From positions 39,435,779-39,499,778 of the forward strand of contig NC_079206.1 in assembly GCF_026745355.1 (NCBI RefSeq): DNA of 64,000 bases. Direction: 5' to 3'. The DNA comes from Beta vulgaris subsp. vulgaris (taxonomy: Eukaryota; Streptophyta; Magnoliopsida; Caryophyllales; Amaranthaceae). Positions 54,809 through 64,000 of this stretch are shown piece by piece. The notes below the pieces were generated by a model. The model was not told the origin of the DNA and did not search any database. It saw only the letters and a list, made by a program, of their open reading frames with translations. Numbering within the stretch: the stretch's first letter is position 1; each line of letters begins with the position of its first letter. A program made the position numbers and the translations under genes.

Positions 54809-55705
54809 AAGCCTTACTATGTGATGAATATCTTAAGAATATTGCTTCATCACTCCTAGCATAAAAATTTCCAAGATAATCTTTCCCATTGTTATGAACA
54901 AAACATTTGCAACCATATGTTTTGAAATGAGTGATCGATATTGGGTTTCTTTCCAAAATAAAGCTCATAAGGAGTTTTGTTAATGATAGGTCTCATCATG
55001 GCACGATTTATTATGTGACAAGCAGTATTAACAGCTTTGACCCAAAAGTTCCTTGGAAGTTCACTAGCAATAAGCATGGTCCTAGCCATTTCTTCCAAAG
55101 TTCTATTTTTCCTTTCTACAACCCCATTTTGGAGTGGTGTCCTAGGGGCAGAAAAATTATGATCCAGGCCATGGTCTCTGCTTAAGTCGTCAAATATATA
55201 ATTTTCAAATTCTATACCATGATCGGATCTAATATGCATTAATTTATGACCACTCAAATGTTGAACTTTTTTAGCAAAGACAAGGAAGTCACCATAAGTC
55301 TCATCTTTACTAGAGAGAAAAATAACCCAAGTATAATTGGAGTAGTCATCAACAATAATTAACACATAACCTCTTTTCACTTCTACTTTGAATTCTCATA
55401 GGGCCACACAAATCCATATGAATTAATTCTAATGGTTTTGTGGTGCTCACAACAATTTTAGATTTAAAAGAGGATCTAATATGTTTTCCTCTGGCACATG
55501 CATCACAAACTTGTCCAGCATATGGTAAACACTAAGACCCACGCTTTCAGAGATATGGTAAAATCGTGTGGTTCCTATGAAGATAGTTATGAGAAGTGGG
55601 TTCTCGATTCACATCATTCCCTCATTTTTTTTAAAAAAAAAACTTGTCCAGCAGGCATGTGATGATTTTGAATGCTCCCTTGAGGAATAGATGCTAACTG
55701 AAGTT
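54809..55705 (-). pseudogene. Copia integrase fragment, interrupted by a SINE-like insert
   Basis: Minus strand. From upstream: VCDACARGKH (about 55490-55515), HMDLCGPMRIQS (about 55390-55430), GYVLIIVDDYSNYTWVIFLS (about 55315-55375; catalytic Asp region), HIRSDHGIEFENYIFDDL (about 55190-55240), NFSAPRTPLQNGVVERKNRT (about 55105-55160), NKTPYELYFGKKP (about 54950-54990). Closely similar to SIRE-A 48640-49330 but less damaged in places. No LTRs attached. Catalytic Asp-Asp-Glu positions look intact within 54892-55380, but the piece is only a fragment. Confidence 0.85.
55521..55639 (+). mobile_element. SINE-like insert with poly(A) end and 14-bp target duplication
   Basis: About 119 bp ending in a T/A-rich stretch, flanked by AAACTTGTCCAGCA at 55507-55520 and 55640-55653. 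Removing one copy plus the insert restores the Copia integrase text around CDAC. A B-box-like GGGTTCTCGATTCAC lies near 55595. Small for a SINE; a truncated retroposon is possible. Confidence 0.7.
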
Positions 55706-56627
55706 CATATTACACTCTTGTGAACATGCTAAAGGAAGATGTAAATGAATTTCTTGATCTTGAGAGTATAGAAGCATGTGCTGGTATTTTCAATCTTCCT
55801 TTTAAAATTCATATATTTGAAAATGAGGATTTATCTACTCCGGCGATTACTTTTTGCTTTCATAATAGTGTTGATAATATGACATATTTTGAGGGCATTG
55901 AGTCACAACAACATGAGTTCCATGGAAGTACAATAATCTCTATTATATAAGCCAAGGGAGAAGGTGTGGTGTCCTCTTTTGAAATGACTAATATACCCTC
56001 TAATAATTTAACTTTTTCTTTTTATAAAAAATTGAAAAATGAGAATCAATGAAACTTGTCATATGAGTAGGTCAAAAATGGAATATGCTACCATTAATAA
56101 CTTGACAAACTAGATTGATGACACAATCAATTCACCAAATCAATTAGAATCTTCAACCAAAAAAAGTTAGCAACATATCTTGATAACATAATATTTCATA
56201 TTTACAAGGTTCAAACAATATGGTTTATTAAGATCTATAATTGTTAAAGAACTATACTAAAGTCGCTGAAAAGAAAATTACTAAATCATCTACCAAATTT
56301 TACAGTGATGGTATTGAACAGTTAAAAATCATTCACCTTTAATTTAAAAAGATAATAACATCTACAAAAGAACCTCAATAATTTACATCACTACCAAAAT
56401 AATTTTAGATAAAAAAAAATATGTCCATTTATTTTATTTTTTTTACTAGAAAACATGTCCATTTATATATAACTACATAAGATTGTCGACGCACGCATCG
56501 CGTGCATATGCAACTAGTTTCTACATATGGTGACAAGGTTGTTACTTTTGGTGCTGCTCATAACAGCATATGTTCTTCCAACTATAAGATGCTAGATTCG
56601 AGGAAGAATCTTTTCTCAGCATGGTGA
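55702..56627 (+). CDS. Unidentified open reading frame, split by a Helitron
   Basis: Open from just after a TGA at 55699 to the Helitron at 55937 (text such as NMLKEDVNEFLDLESIEACA and FNLPFKIHIFENEDLS). If 55937-56517 is removed, the same frame continues from 56518 (STYGDKVVTFGAAHNSICSS) to a TGA at 56625: about 115 codons in total with no stop. First in-frame ATG is at 55726 (a GTG is at 55720). Acidic, no transmembrane segment or familiar motif seen. It follows a Copia fragment and precedes a Tat LTR, so it may be a gene remnant, part of an older element, or chance. I do not recognise it. Confidence 0.4.
55937..56517 (+). mobile_element. Non-autonomous Helitron, 581 bp
   Basis: Starts TCTCTATTATATAAGCC, ends CTAG, and has a GC hairpin (GCACGC ATC GCGTGC, 56491-56505) eleven bases before the CTAG. 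Sits between A (55936) and T (56518) with no duplication, as Helitrons do. Removal restores an open frame. AT-rich interior, no RepHel protein. Confidence 0.85.
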
Positions 56628-56682
56628 TAATGACATGGATATGTTACTACCATTTTTTATGTAATGGCTAGCATTTATTATG

Positions 56683-57543
56683 ATATACTGTATTAAGCCC
56701 CAAAGGGTTTTAAGTTTACGTAAATATGGAGGCCCAATCATACTAAGAAGCCCGTAATAAATAGTCAACAAAAGTCAACAACTAGAAGCCCATAAGTCAA
56801 GAATGTTCAGGAGATGGAAGTCAAACAATGCCAAAACGTGGACAAAGACGTGGGTAACTGTCAACTTGATTATGGAGCATGAAAGTTACATGGGTAAAAA
56901 GACGTGGCCACTATGGCGCCAAAAGAAAGCAGTTGCGATTTGAACCATATATGATTCAAATCATTTCCCTTCGAAGAGGCAAGAAAGTTACGCGTGGTTA
57001 TGAAGTTTAAATACAAGAAGAAGGATCAATTGAAGAACAACAAACACAACACACAACAACATGCAAATTTATTTCTTTTTTAGTGTAACTGTAACCTAGA
57101 GTAGCCAACCCCCATCTGGGGTTATAGTTTAGTTCCTAGCCTATACATAGAGCATGTACAAAGTGATACGTTTGTTCATCTCCAGTTTTAGCCGGAACTC
57201 ATGGAGGTATCCATCTTCGTGTTTTCCCTTTAATTGTCCAGCCTGGTTTATCTTCATGTGTGTTATAAAGAATCTTTCTAGAAGTTTTTTATATGACTGG
57301 GAATATTCAGCTTTAATTAATAGATTAATTATTGCGTTGATTGTCTTATTTAATACTTATCGCCTGAATTTATTAAGCGTTGCAGCCTAATTACCTTAAG
57401 CTATAACAAAGTACGTTAGCAAGGTTTTATCTAATTGAAATTGGTAACCCCGGAAACTAAAACTTTTTTGGCGCTCAGTATCTAACTATTGGGTGTGCAT
57501 TGACTTGTTTGCAAAGTCATCCAACTGATTTTGCACCAACTGG
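56683..57543 (+). repeat. 5' LTR of a plus-strand Tat/Ogre-like Gypsy element (ends approximate)
   Basis: Starts near TGTATTAAGCCCCAAAGGG (about 56687). Ends just before TTTTTTTTGGCGATCATAGTGGGAGG (57545-57570), which sits where a Tat-type primer-binding site (TTGGCGCC...) is expected but has diverged. TATA-like GTTTAAATACAAG near 57005. The second LTR is outside the window, so limits cannot be confirmed. Confidence 0.6.
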
Positions 57544-57678
57544 TTTTTTTTGGCGATCATAGTGGGAGGAAAAAGATTCATAATCAAATTGTGAAATTTT
57601 CCTCTTTGATAACTTTTATTTAAAGTAGCCTTTTATTTGAAGTAGCCATTGTCAGTTTTCTTTCTTGTCTTATAAACG

Positions 57679-59990
57679 TTGGGTACACGTTCTCGAAGAA
57701 ATAGAGAATGTCCTAGAGTTGAGCCAGTCTCCCAAAATATGGAAGACAATAATTCCATACATTCAGAATCTAGGGTGTCTGAGGATGAGGGTGAACCAAT
57801 TCATCATGCCTTAGGAGAGTCACAAGGAGAAACTCCACAAAGGAAAATTTCATCTTCAAGTAGCAGTGGCCGCGCATTCGTGCACCAATTGTATGGAAAG
57901 CTCACTGAAATAGTCAAACAATTACTATTGGAGGACAGGGAGAGTCTAAGGCAACAATTTGATTCTAACTACAGAAATCTCGCCCATGAATCAGCCAGAG
58001 TCTTTACAGATATCCTTCAAAGGATAAGTGAGGAGAATAGAGATCTTAACTCTAGGCAAAATCGAATAATCGTAGATATTAATGATACTATGTGTGCAAC
58101 CTTTACGACACAACATCTCTTGCTACTGAAGTAGTTACTCGTCTGGAATCATTAGTTGAAAACCGCTACCAACTCAATGAGAAACTACTTAAGGCTTTAG
58201 AAGAAGTCCCACATGATACGACACAAGGAGATTATGGAATAACGCCAGATCTCCCAATAGCTTATCCATCAAGGGTACATTTTCCCACGTTGAGAATAGA
58301 GACCCACTAGTCTCAAGTGATCCACAAACTTCCTCTCAAGGGCGTCAAACGAGGGCAAGTCCCTTAATCCTTGGAGAGAATAGTCATGGGAATTTTAGGA
58401 GAAGTGATGAAATGGCAACGAGCGTGGAGCCAGGCTGGCACCAGGCGCCAGGACGTCACCAACCTTCTTTTTCTATGGGTGGTGGACAGTTTGGAGATAA
58501 CACACACCAACCTCGACCATCACATGGAGGACAGAGGCAAGGTGCTTTTGTTGCAACAACAATAGTTCACCTCACGCGTATGTGCCTCTAAATCAGCCTA
58601 CTATGGTTGGGACTCCTTCGTCTTCTACCTATATGCTTTACTAGCCACCTATCATTGGGACGTCTCATTATGGGAATGCCCCATGTTATGGTCCTAATCA
58701 ATCTCCATTTGTTCATGCAACTAGAACTTACCAACAAGCGGTACCCACTAATGGGTACACTTTTCAGCCACAAATGGCACATGCAACAAATAATCCTAAC
58801 TAAGTGCATCACTAGGATATGCCTATGGGAGGTCATCATAATCAACCTTTCAATCCCAATCCAAATCATACGTATGATCAAATGGGAAATATGGAAAATG
58901 GAAATCCAGGACATCCAGGGAGAAATTAAGATCCAATAGCAGCACATGTTGAGGCGCTAGTCCAAAGACTAGTGGGGGATAACCTAGAAGAGATCATAGG
59001 CAAATAGGTCAAAAGACTTACTCTAGGTGGATTGATAGAGCTAATCCATTCCCTAGGACATTCAAAATATCTTACATTACTTTATTCTTATGCAATGACA
59101 GGGTGTCAGTCGAGGAACATCTTGTTAGGTTCAATTGTCAGTGTAGGGAGGCAACTAATAATGAAGTTTTAAAATTAAGAATGTTTTATATGTCTCTAAC
59201 TGAATTTTTTTTTATGGTACACCAATTTACAACCTAATTCTATTCACTCATGGCAGGACATGCAGGTGCAACTTACTAATCATTTTGCACGCACTGAACC
59301 TGGAGTGACTCTAAGTTACTTGGCTATCATCCAACAAAAGCTAGGATACTCTGTAGAAGACTACCTAGCCAGGTTAAAAATGACTAAGATTTGGTGTCAT
59401 GTTAGCATCCCTGTGAGAGAATTTGTACAAATGGCTCAAGAAGGGATGTTGATTCAGTTTCGAAAAAGGTTTGATGGCCATGCCTTTGGCGATTTTGTAG
59501 AATTAGTAGAATTGGCCGTAAGGTATGAAAGGAACCTACAAGCTGAAAGTGTAGCAAGGCACCAGAGTTTCTTTGCTCAGAATGAGCAACCCTTCCACTT
59601 TGAATCATCACTAAAGGTAGATGTGGCTGAAATTGTCCACGGAGTACCTTATAAGTGTTGTCCCCTTGAGAAAAGAGAATTCTCAGCGCCAAAAGACATA
59701 AAGTTTGGGAAAAAGAGAACATATACATTTGATGCTAAAAAAAAATCCAACGCTATCTTTGACTAGCTATTATCTAATAAGAGAATAAAGTTGGTAGGGA
59801 GGCATAAATTGAAAACTGCTGATGAAGTTAAAGGAAAAAAGTACTGTAAATGGCATGATGCAATTACCCATGATACTTCTGAATGTATTGTGTTTAGAAA
59901 TAAAATTTAGGATGAGATTGATAATAAAAATATCATGTTCCCTGATGATGAAAATGCTAACATGATTGAAGTGGAAGAACCATTTCAATT
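57679..59990 (+). pseudogene. Tat/Ogre-like gag
   Basis: Starts GTRSRRNRECPRVEP at 57679, where the expected ATG reads TTG. A charged N-terminus to 58131 is followed by frameshifts (58092-58310, then 58371 onward). The capsid-like core at 59260-59763 is open: VQLTNHFARTEPGVTLSYLA, SVEDYLARLKMTKIWCHVSI, REFVQMAQEGMLIQFRKRFD, FELVELAVRYER-type text (FGDFVELVELAVRYERN). After a TAG at 59764, YCKWHDAITHDTSECIVFR (about 59840-59895) is the gag C-terminal motif of Tat/Ogre elements. Structural protein in active relatives; broken here. Confidence 0.85.
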
Positions 59991-60868
59991 ATATATCTTA
60001 TAATATGGTGGCAATTAATAATGATTTTACTGTTGTTCTACAGGCATGTCAAGCCACTGAAATTGGTAACCAGGTCTTTAACAGGCTGCTTGATGAAGTT
60101 GTTTTGATCATGCCAAAGATAGCTAATGAATAAGGACTAGAAGACGTGCAAATGGCATATGAATGGGTCGCATACAACAGACCAATGCCAAGTCTTTAGA
60201 GGGTGCCTTCCGAGGTAATTGAATCTCAAAAGATTGGTTTTCTCAGAGATTGAGCATCAGAGCATGGAGTTAGAAGCATACAGGATCAGCTTAGCCAAAG
60301 CTAAGGTGCCTACAAATGCTAAAACAAATCCAAGTATGGCGATGCCTGAGGAGAAAGCTAAAACTTACAAGGTAGCTGCTCAAAAATTCTTGTTGCAAAC
60401 CAGGGCAATAGAGGGATTAAAGGCTCTAAGGGTAGGTATGTGTCCATCATGTTTAGATAAACTACCTTTTGAGATGATCAGAACACAGGTCATACCAAAT
60501 GACCCTACATATGTCCCTGCTTATCAACGACCATTCTAGAAGAGGAGTAAAAGTTAAGGACCAAGAAGAAATAATGGATATGGGCTGCACTTATTCTCAA
60601 AAGAAAAGGAGGCAGATGTAAGTCAAATCACAGTCCCTAAGATTCTCAAAAGAAAAGAAAAATCTAAGAGGAATCAAGGGGAGATAATGCTTAAATCAAT
60701 TGTAAGGATTGCGTCATATCAAGATGATCAAAACTTACATCAAAGTAAGTCATCGAAGATGAAAGAATTGAGCCTTAGGGCTGATGCAGCAAGAGCTCAG
60801 ATTATCACTCAAAATGTGCAAGAGTCTCTCATAGCGAATGTTAGAATTGATGAAGAAGCACTTCAAGC
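59991..60868 (+). pseudogene. Gag-protease linker of the Tat/Ogre-like element
   Basis: Broken frames with Lys/Ala-rich text (RISLAKAKVPTNAKTNPSMA about 60260; FLLQTRAIEGLKALRVGMCP about 60390; IPNDPTYVPAYQRPF about 60495-60537). No domain identified. Interrupted by the hAT MITE at 60869. Confidence 0.6.
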
Positions 60869-61537
60869 TAGGGGTGCGAATCGAGCGAGTAGATCGCGAG
60901 CTTGGGTCTGCTCGACTCGACTCGAAACTCGTCGAGCACAAAATTTCCTAGCTTTACTAGTGCTCGATATAAATTATTGATGCTCGACTCGAGCTCATTA
61001 AGCTCGACTCAGCTTGACTACTCGACTCGAGCTCGTTAAGCTCGACTTCGCTTGATTGATCGACCCGAACTCGTCAAGTTCAACTCTACTTGGGCTAATT
61101 ATGCTCAACCCAACATAGACCCATCAAGCTCAATCCAAACTGTCAAGCGTCATCTATCCCTTTTATAAAGAAAAGAAGCTTTGCTTTTTAGTTTTCAACC
61201 AATGTGGGACTTTTGTTTAAGCCATCATCTTTTTATAAAGTAAAATAGGCTTTGATTTTTTGTCTTTCTACCAATGTGGGATAAGTTTTATGCATTGTTT
61301 CTCCCTCCCCCTTTCCAACTTTTTTACCCTACTTTCTTTTTAAGTATTTTTTTTTCATTCTCATTTCAACAATTTATATAAAAAATTTTAACGAGTTGCT
61401 CGCGAGCTTATCCAGTCGAGTTGGAGCTTGCTCAACTTGACTCGTTAAGCTCTCGAGTCGATCACGAACTTGAGTCGAGCGTTGATTGAGTATTGACCGA
61501 GTCGATCACGAGCTTCTCAACTCAATTAACATCCCTA
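60869..61537. mobile_element. hAT-type MITE, 669 bp
   Basis: TAGGGGTGCGAAT at the left and ATTAACATCCCTA at the right form imperfect inverted ends. 8-bp duplication CTTCAAGC at 60861-60868 and 61538-61545. Both outer thirds are packed with GCTCGACTCGAGCTC-type words in opposite orientation; the middle is AT-rich. No transposase. Inserted into the element's coding region (the LQA / LQAG text rejoins). Confidence 0.85.
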
Positions 61538-61545
61538 CTTCAAGC

Positions 61546-62450
61546 TGGTATCACAAAGTTGTTACCTCCAGAAGAAAATCAACCTAGTTCATCATCACTA
61601 GAGATGAGTGTCCAGCATCACGGAAAAGATTCTCTTATGAAAGAGGCTGAGGGAAATGGTGTTAATGAAGAGTATGATTCAGAATTTGGATCCGAAGATT
61701 TGGATTTGTTGTTGTTAGACAGTGACTTATTGTTAGTTGGAGACCTATTGATGATCGAATCTCAAGCACGAAGTCGGGAGGGTCAAAACATGCAAAATAC
61801 AACGTAGTCATGTTTCCAATGGAGTTCAAAATGTCAGAGGACCAGTCAACATTTCCAACTACTATTGCGTCTTGGGTAGATGAAGTTGATAAGTAAGAGA
61901 AAGCAGGTAAATTAATTACTTCTTCTCGAATTTTATCCTCTTACTTAAATCCACCACAAAAGAGAATGACTAGTGAAACATCTTTAAGAGCTGATTTGGA
62001 GAAATTAATCGTAGATAAGATCTTTAGATCCGAGGGTGTTGATAATAAACATACTAAGGCTTTATTCTTAAATATGGATTTTGAGGGGGTACGTCTTGGT
62101 AAAGTATTGGTAGATCTAGAGCCACTGTCAATATTATGCAATTGTCTGTATCTAAAAAGCTAGGAAAGACTAGAAAAGATTTGCATAATATCTAGATCAA
62201 TATAACTGGTTTTACCGATTTATCCGAAAGCGTTGAAGTAATGGCCATTCTAATGATTAAAATAGGTACTAAAACTACTTTTACTGGTTTCTTCATAGTA
62301 GAAAATGGTACTGATTTTAATGCCATACTTGCGAGAGACTTATTACATCATAATTATGTTATTCCATCCTCATTCCATCACGTTTGAATATTGTGGAATG
62401 GTGATACCTTTGAAATGGTACAAGTAGATAAGGAAGTTTGGCTAATTACA
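61546..62450 (+). pseudogene. Tat/Ogre-like aspartic protease region
   Basis: An acidic segment (61620-61760) precedes RADLEKLIVDKIFRSEGVDN (about 61990-62045). The protease follows: VLVDRATVNIMQLSVSKKLG (about 62103-62162), where the usual catalytic Asp-Ser/Gly-Gly triad reads Asp-Arg-Ala, then GTKTTFTGFFIVENGTDFNA (about 62265-62325) and ILARDLLHHNYVIPS. Stops and a frameshift are present. The altered active site argues against activity. Confidence 0.75.
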
Positions 62451-62995
62451 TCTCCTGATTGTGTTTTTATCAGGAACTCTTTAAAGTCAGTTTCCAACAT
62501 CAGGATTAAGGTTGCTCATAACTTGAGTCACAAAGTCAACAAGAGATAGAAGACTCAAGTGCAATTCTCATTTAATAAATAGAAGACGTCTCATAATTTG
62601 AAGACTTTCAATCAAAATATGAATTTATTCAACAGGTGTCAAGTTATGATCAATCACTCGCTCTAGTTAGTTTATAGAGTCAGATTATATTTTTGTAAAA
62701 GTTTATCATGTGTGTAAAACTTAAAGAATATTTTAATGGGTTTACCCCTATCGTTGATCAAGTTATGAAATTTAGTTTTTAAAATGTATCAGGAAGATTT
62801 TCTTGAAAATTATAGTACATGTTGCTCCATCTTGTATGACTCTGAACCTCTAGAAGAGGAAGATGAGAAAGTATGGGCTAAAAGTGAGGATATTAAACAT
62901 GAAGTTCATGATCCACTAGAAGAAGTAAATCTTGGAGATAATAATGAAAATCCATGTATTAGTTACATAAGTAAGCCTCTCACTAATTAAGAAAA
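62451..62995 (+). other. Protease-RT linker
   Basis: Acidic text (SEPLEEEDEKVWAKSEDIKH at about 62830-62890). No domain. Contains stops. Confidence 0.5.
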
Positions 62996-64000
62996 ACATG
63001 AACTAATTGAAATTTTAAAAGAATTTAAAGATTGTTTTGCTTGGGATCACCATGAAATGCTTGGTATTGATAGGACAATAATATAACATAAATTACCTAT
63101 CAAGGAAGGATATAATCTTATGGAACAAAGTCCTAGGAGACTGGCGCCAGAACTAACAAAACCTATACAAGAGGAGATAAATAAACTCTTTAAGGCAATG
63201 TTCATAAGGCCCTGCCAATATGCTGATTAGATTTCTAATGTAGTCCCAGTAATTAAGAAAATGGCAAGATAAGAATTTGCATTGACTTTAGGGATTTGAA
63301 TAAAGCAACACCTAAAGATCAATATCCCATGCATGTAGCTAATCTCCTAATAGATGAAGCATCAACATATGAATATATATATCTTCCATGGATGGGTACG
63401 CAGGTTACCACCAATTAAGAATTACACAGGAAGATTATAATAAAATACCTTTCAGATGTGGAAAGTCATTAGGTTTATTTGAATATGTAGCTTTGCCATT
63501 TGGTTTAAAAAATGCTGGTGCTACATATCAACGAGCCATGGGCGCAATTTTTAAAGATATGATTGGTAATATTATGGAAGTTTATGTGGATGACATAATT
63601 GTGAAGTCAAATGCTTTCTTAAGACATAAAGAACATTTGGCTAAGTCATCCACAAGGATGAGAGAATATCACCTTAATATAAATCCACTAAAATGTGCAT
63701 TTGAGGTTAAAACAAGTAACTTTTTAGGATTTCTCATTTATAAAAATGGAATGGAAATTGATCAAAATTTTGCAAAAGCAGTGGTGGCAGCTAAGCCAAC
63801 TTCTAATACGAAGGAGCTGCAAAGGTTCATTGGACAAGTAGATCATGTTAGGAGATCCATGGCTAATCTAGCTAGGAAGACTAAAAAGTTTTCACCTCTA
63901 TTAAGATTAAAACATGAATCAGACTTTAAATGGAATAAGGATCATCAAGAGGCTTTTGATCAAATCAAACAAGATTTAGCAAGCCATCTAGTATTAATTC
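62996..64000 (+). pseudogene. Tat/Ogre-like reverse transcriptase, runs off the window
   Basis: FKDCFAWDHHEMLGID (about 63022-63070) marks the RT N-terminus. After breaks near 63085 and 63260: RICIDFRDLNKATPKDQYPM (about 63273-63335), [20 protein letters not shown] (about 63394-63450), YVALPFGLKNAGATYQRAMG (about 63485-63545), the active site EVYVDDIIVKS (about 63577-63610), FLGFLIYKNGMEID (about 63722-63760), QRFIGQVDHVRRSMANLARK, then EAFDQIKQ. Order and motifs are those of Tat/Ogre Gypsy pol. RNase H and integrase lie beyond 64000. Frameshift near 63385. Confidence 0.9.

Noticed and set aside
54809..55705. Part of SIRE-A itself
   Set aside because: It lies outside the SIRE-A right LTR and duplication and differs in sequence near the CDAC motif, so it is a separate Copia fragment.

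Overview
This window is repeat-dense plant nuclear DNA. It has spliced introns of typical plant form and plant-type Copia, Gypsy, LINE, SINE, MITE, CACTA, hAT and Helitron sequences. No bacterial or organellar genes, tRNA, rRNA or CRISPR array were seen. The species cannot be named from this; a eudicot is my guess.

Region 1, 1-13.5 kb. It opens with a decayed hAT transposase on the minus strand. Next comes the only recognisable host gene: exons 2-7 of an atypical short-chain dehydrogenase (At5g02240/At2g37660 type) on the plus strand, 3967-13267. The six exons join in one open frame. One intron is about 7.3 kb and holds an RTE-type LINE (minus), an L1-type LINE (plus) and a probable solo LTR. 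The next intron holds a tRNA-type SINE.

Region 2, 13.88-19.82 kb. A structurally complete Ty3/Gypsy Tat-type element on the minus strand: two 380-bp LTRs, 5-bp target duplication ACAAC, and a primer-binding site. It has lost gag-pol. It keeps an antisense, intron-containing gene of the Transposase_28 type with its own TATA box, and about 19 copies of a 59-bp hairpin-forming repeat.

Region 3, 20.68-54.6 kb. A 5'-truncated chromovirus-type Gypsy element on the plus strand is broken into three pieces by later insertions. The first insertion is a solo LTR of about 3.1 kb net length, which itself holds another solo LTR (2.7 kb) and a Stowaway MITE. The second is a 24.7-kb composite: a SIRE-type Copia element on the minus strand (SIRE-A, 28393-53068), itself invaded by a second SIRE (SIRE-B, 30200-39730) and a CACTA element (42925-about 47428). 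Target duplications were read directly for the Tat element, both solo LTRs, SIRE-A and SIRE-B, so the order of insertion can be reconstructed. Both SIREs carry a third ORF downstream of pol.

Region 4, 54.6-64 kb. A small TIR element, a Copia integrase fragment interrupted by a SINE-like insert, an unidentified ORF split precisely by a 581-bp Helitron, and the 5' two thirds of a plus-strand Tat/Ogre-like Gypsy element (LTR, gag, protease, RT) that runs off the window and holds a 669-bp hAT MITE in its coding region.

Nearly every retroelement reading frame is broken by stops or frameshifts, so this is mostly relic DNA. Nothing here is clearly a new kind of biological system. The most unusual items are the antisense gene kept in a gag-pol-less Tat element with its hairpin array, the third ORF shared by the two SIREs, and the Helitron-split unidentified ORF.
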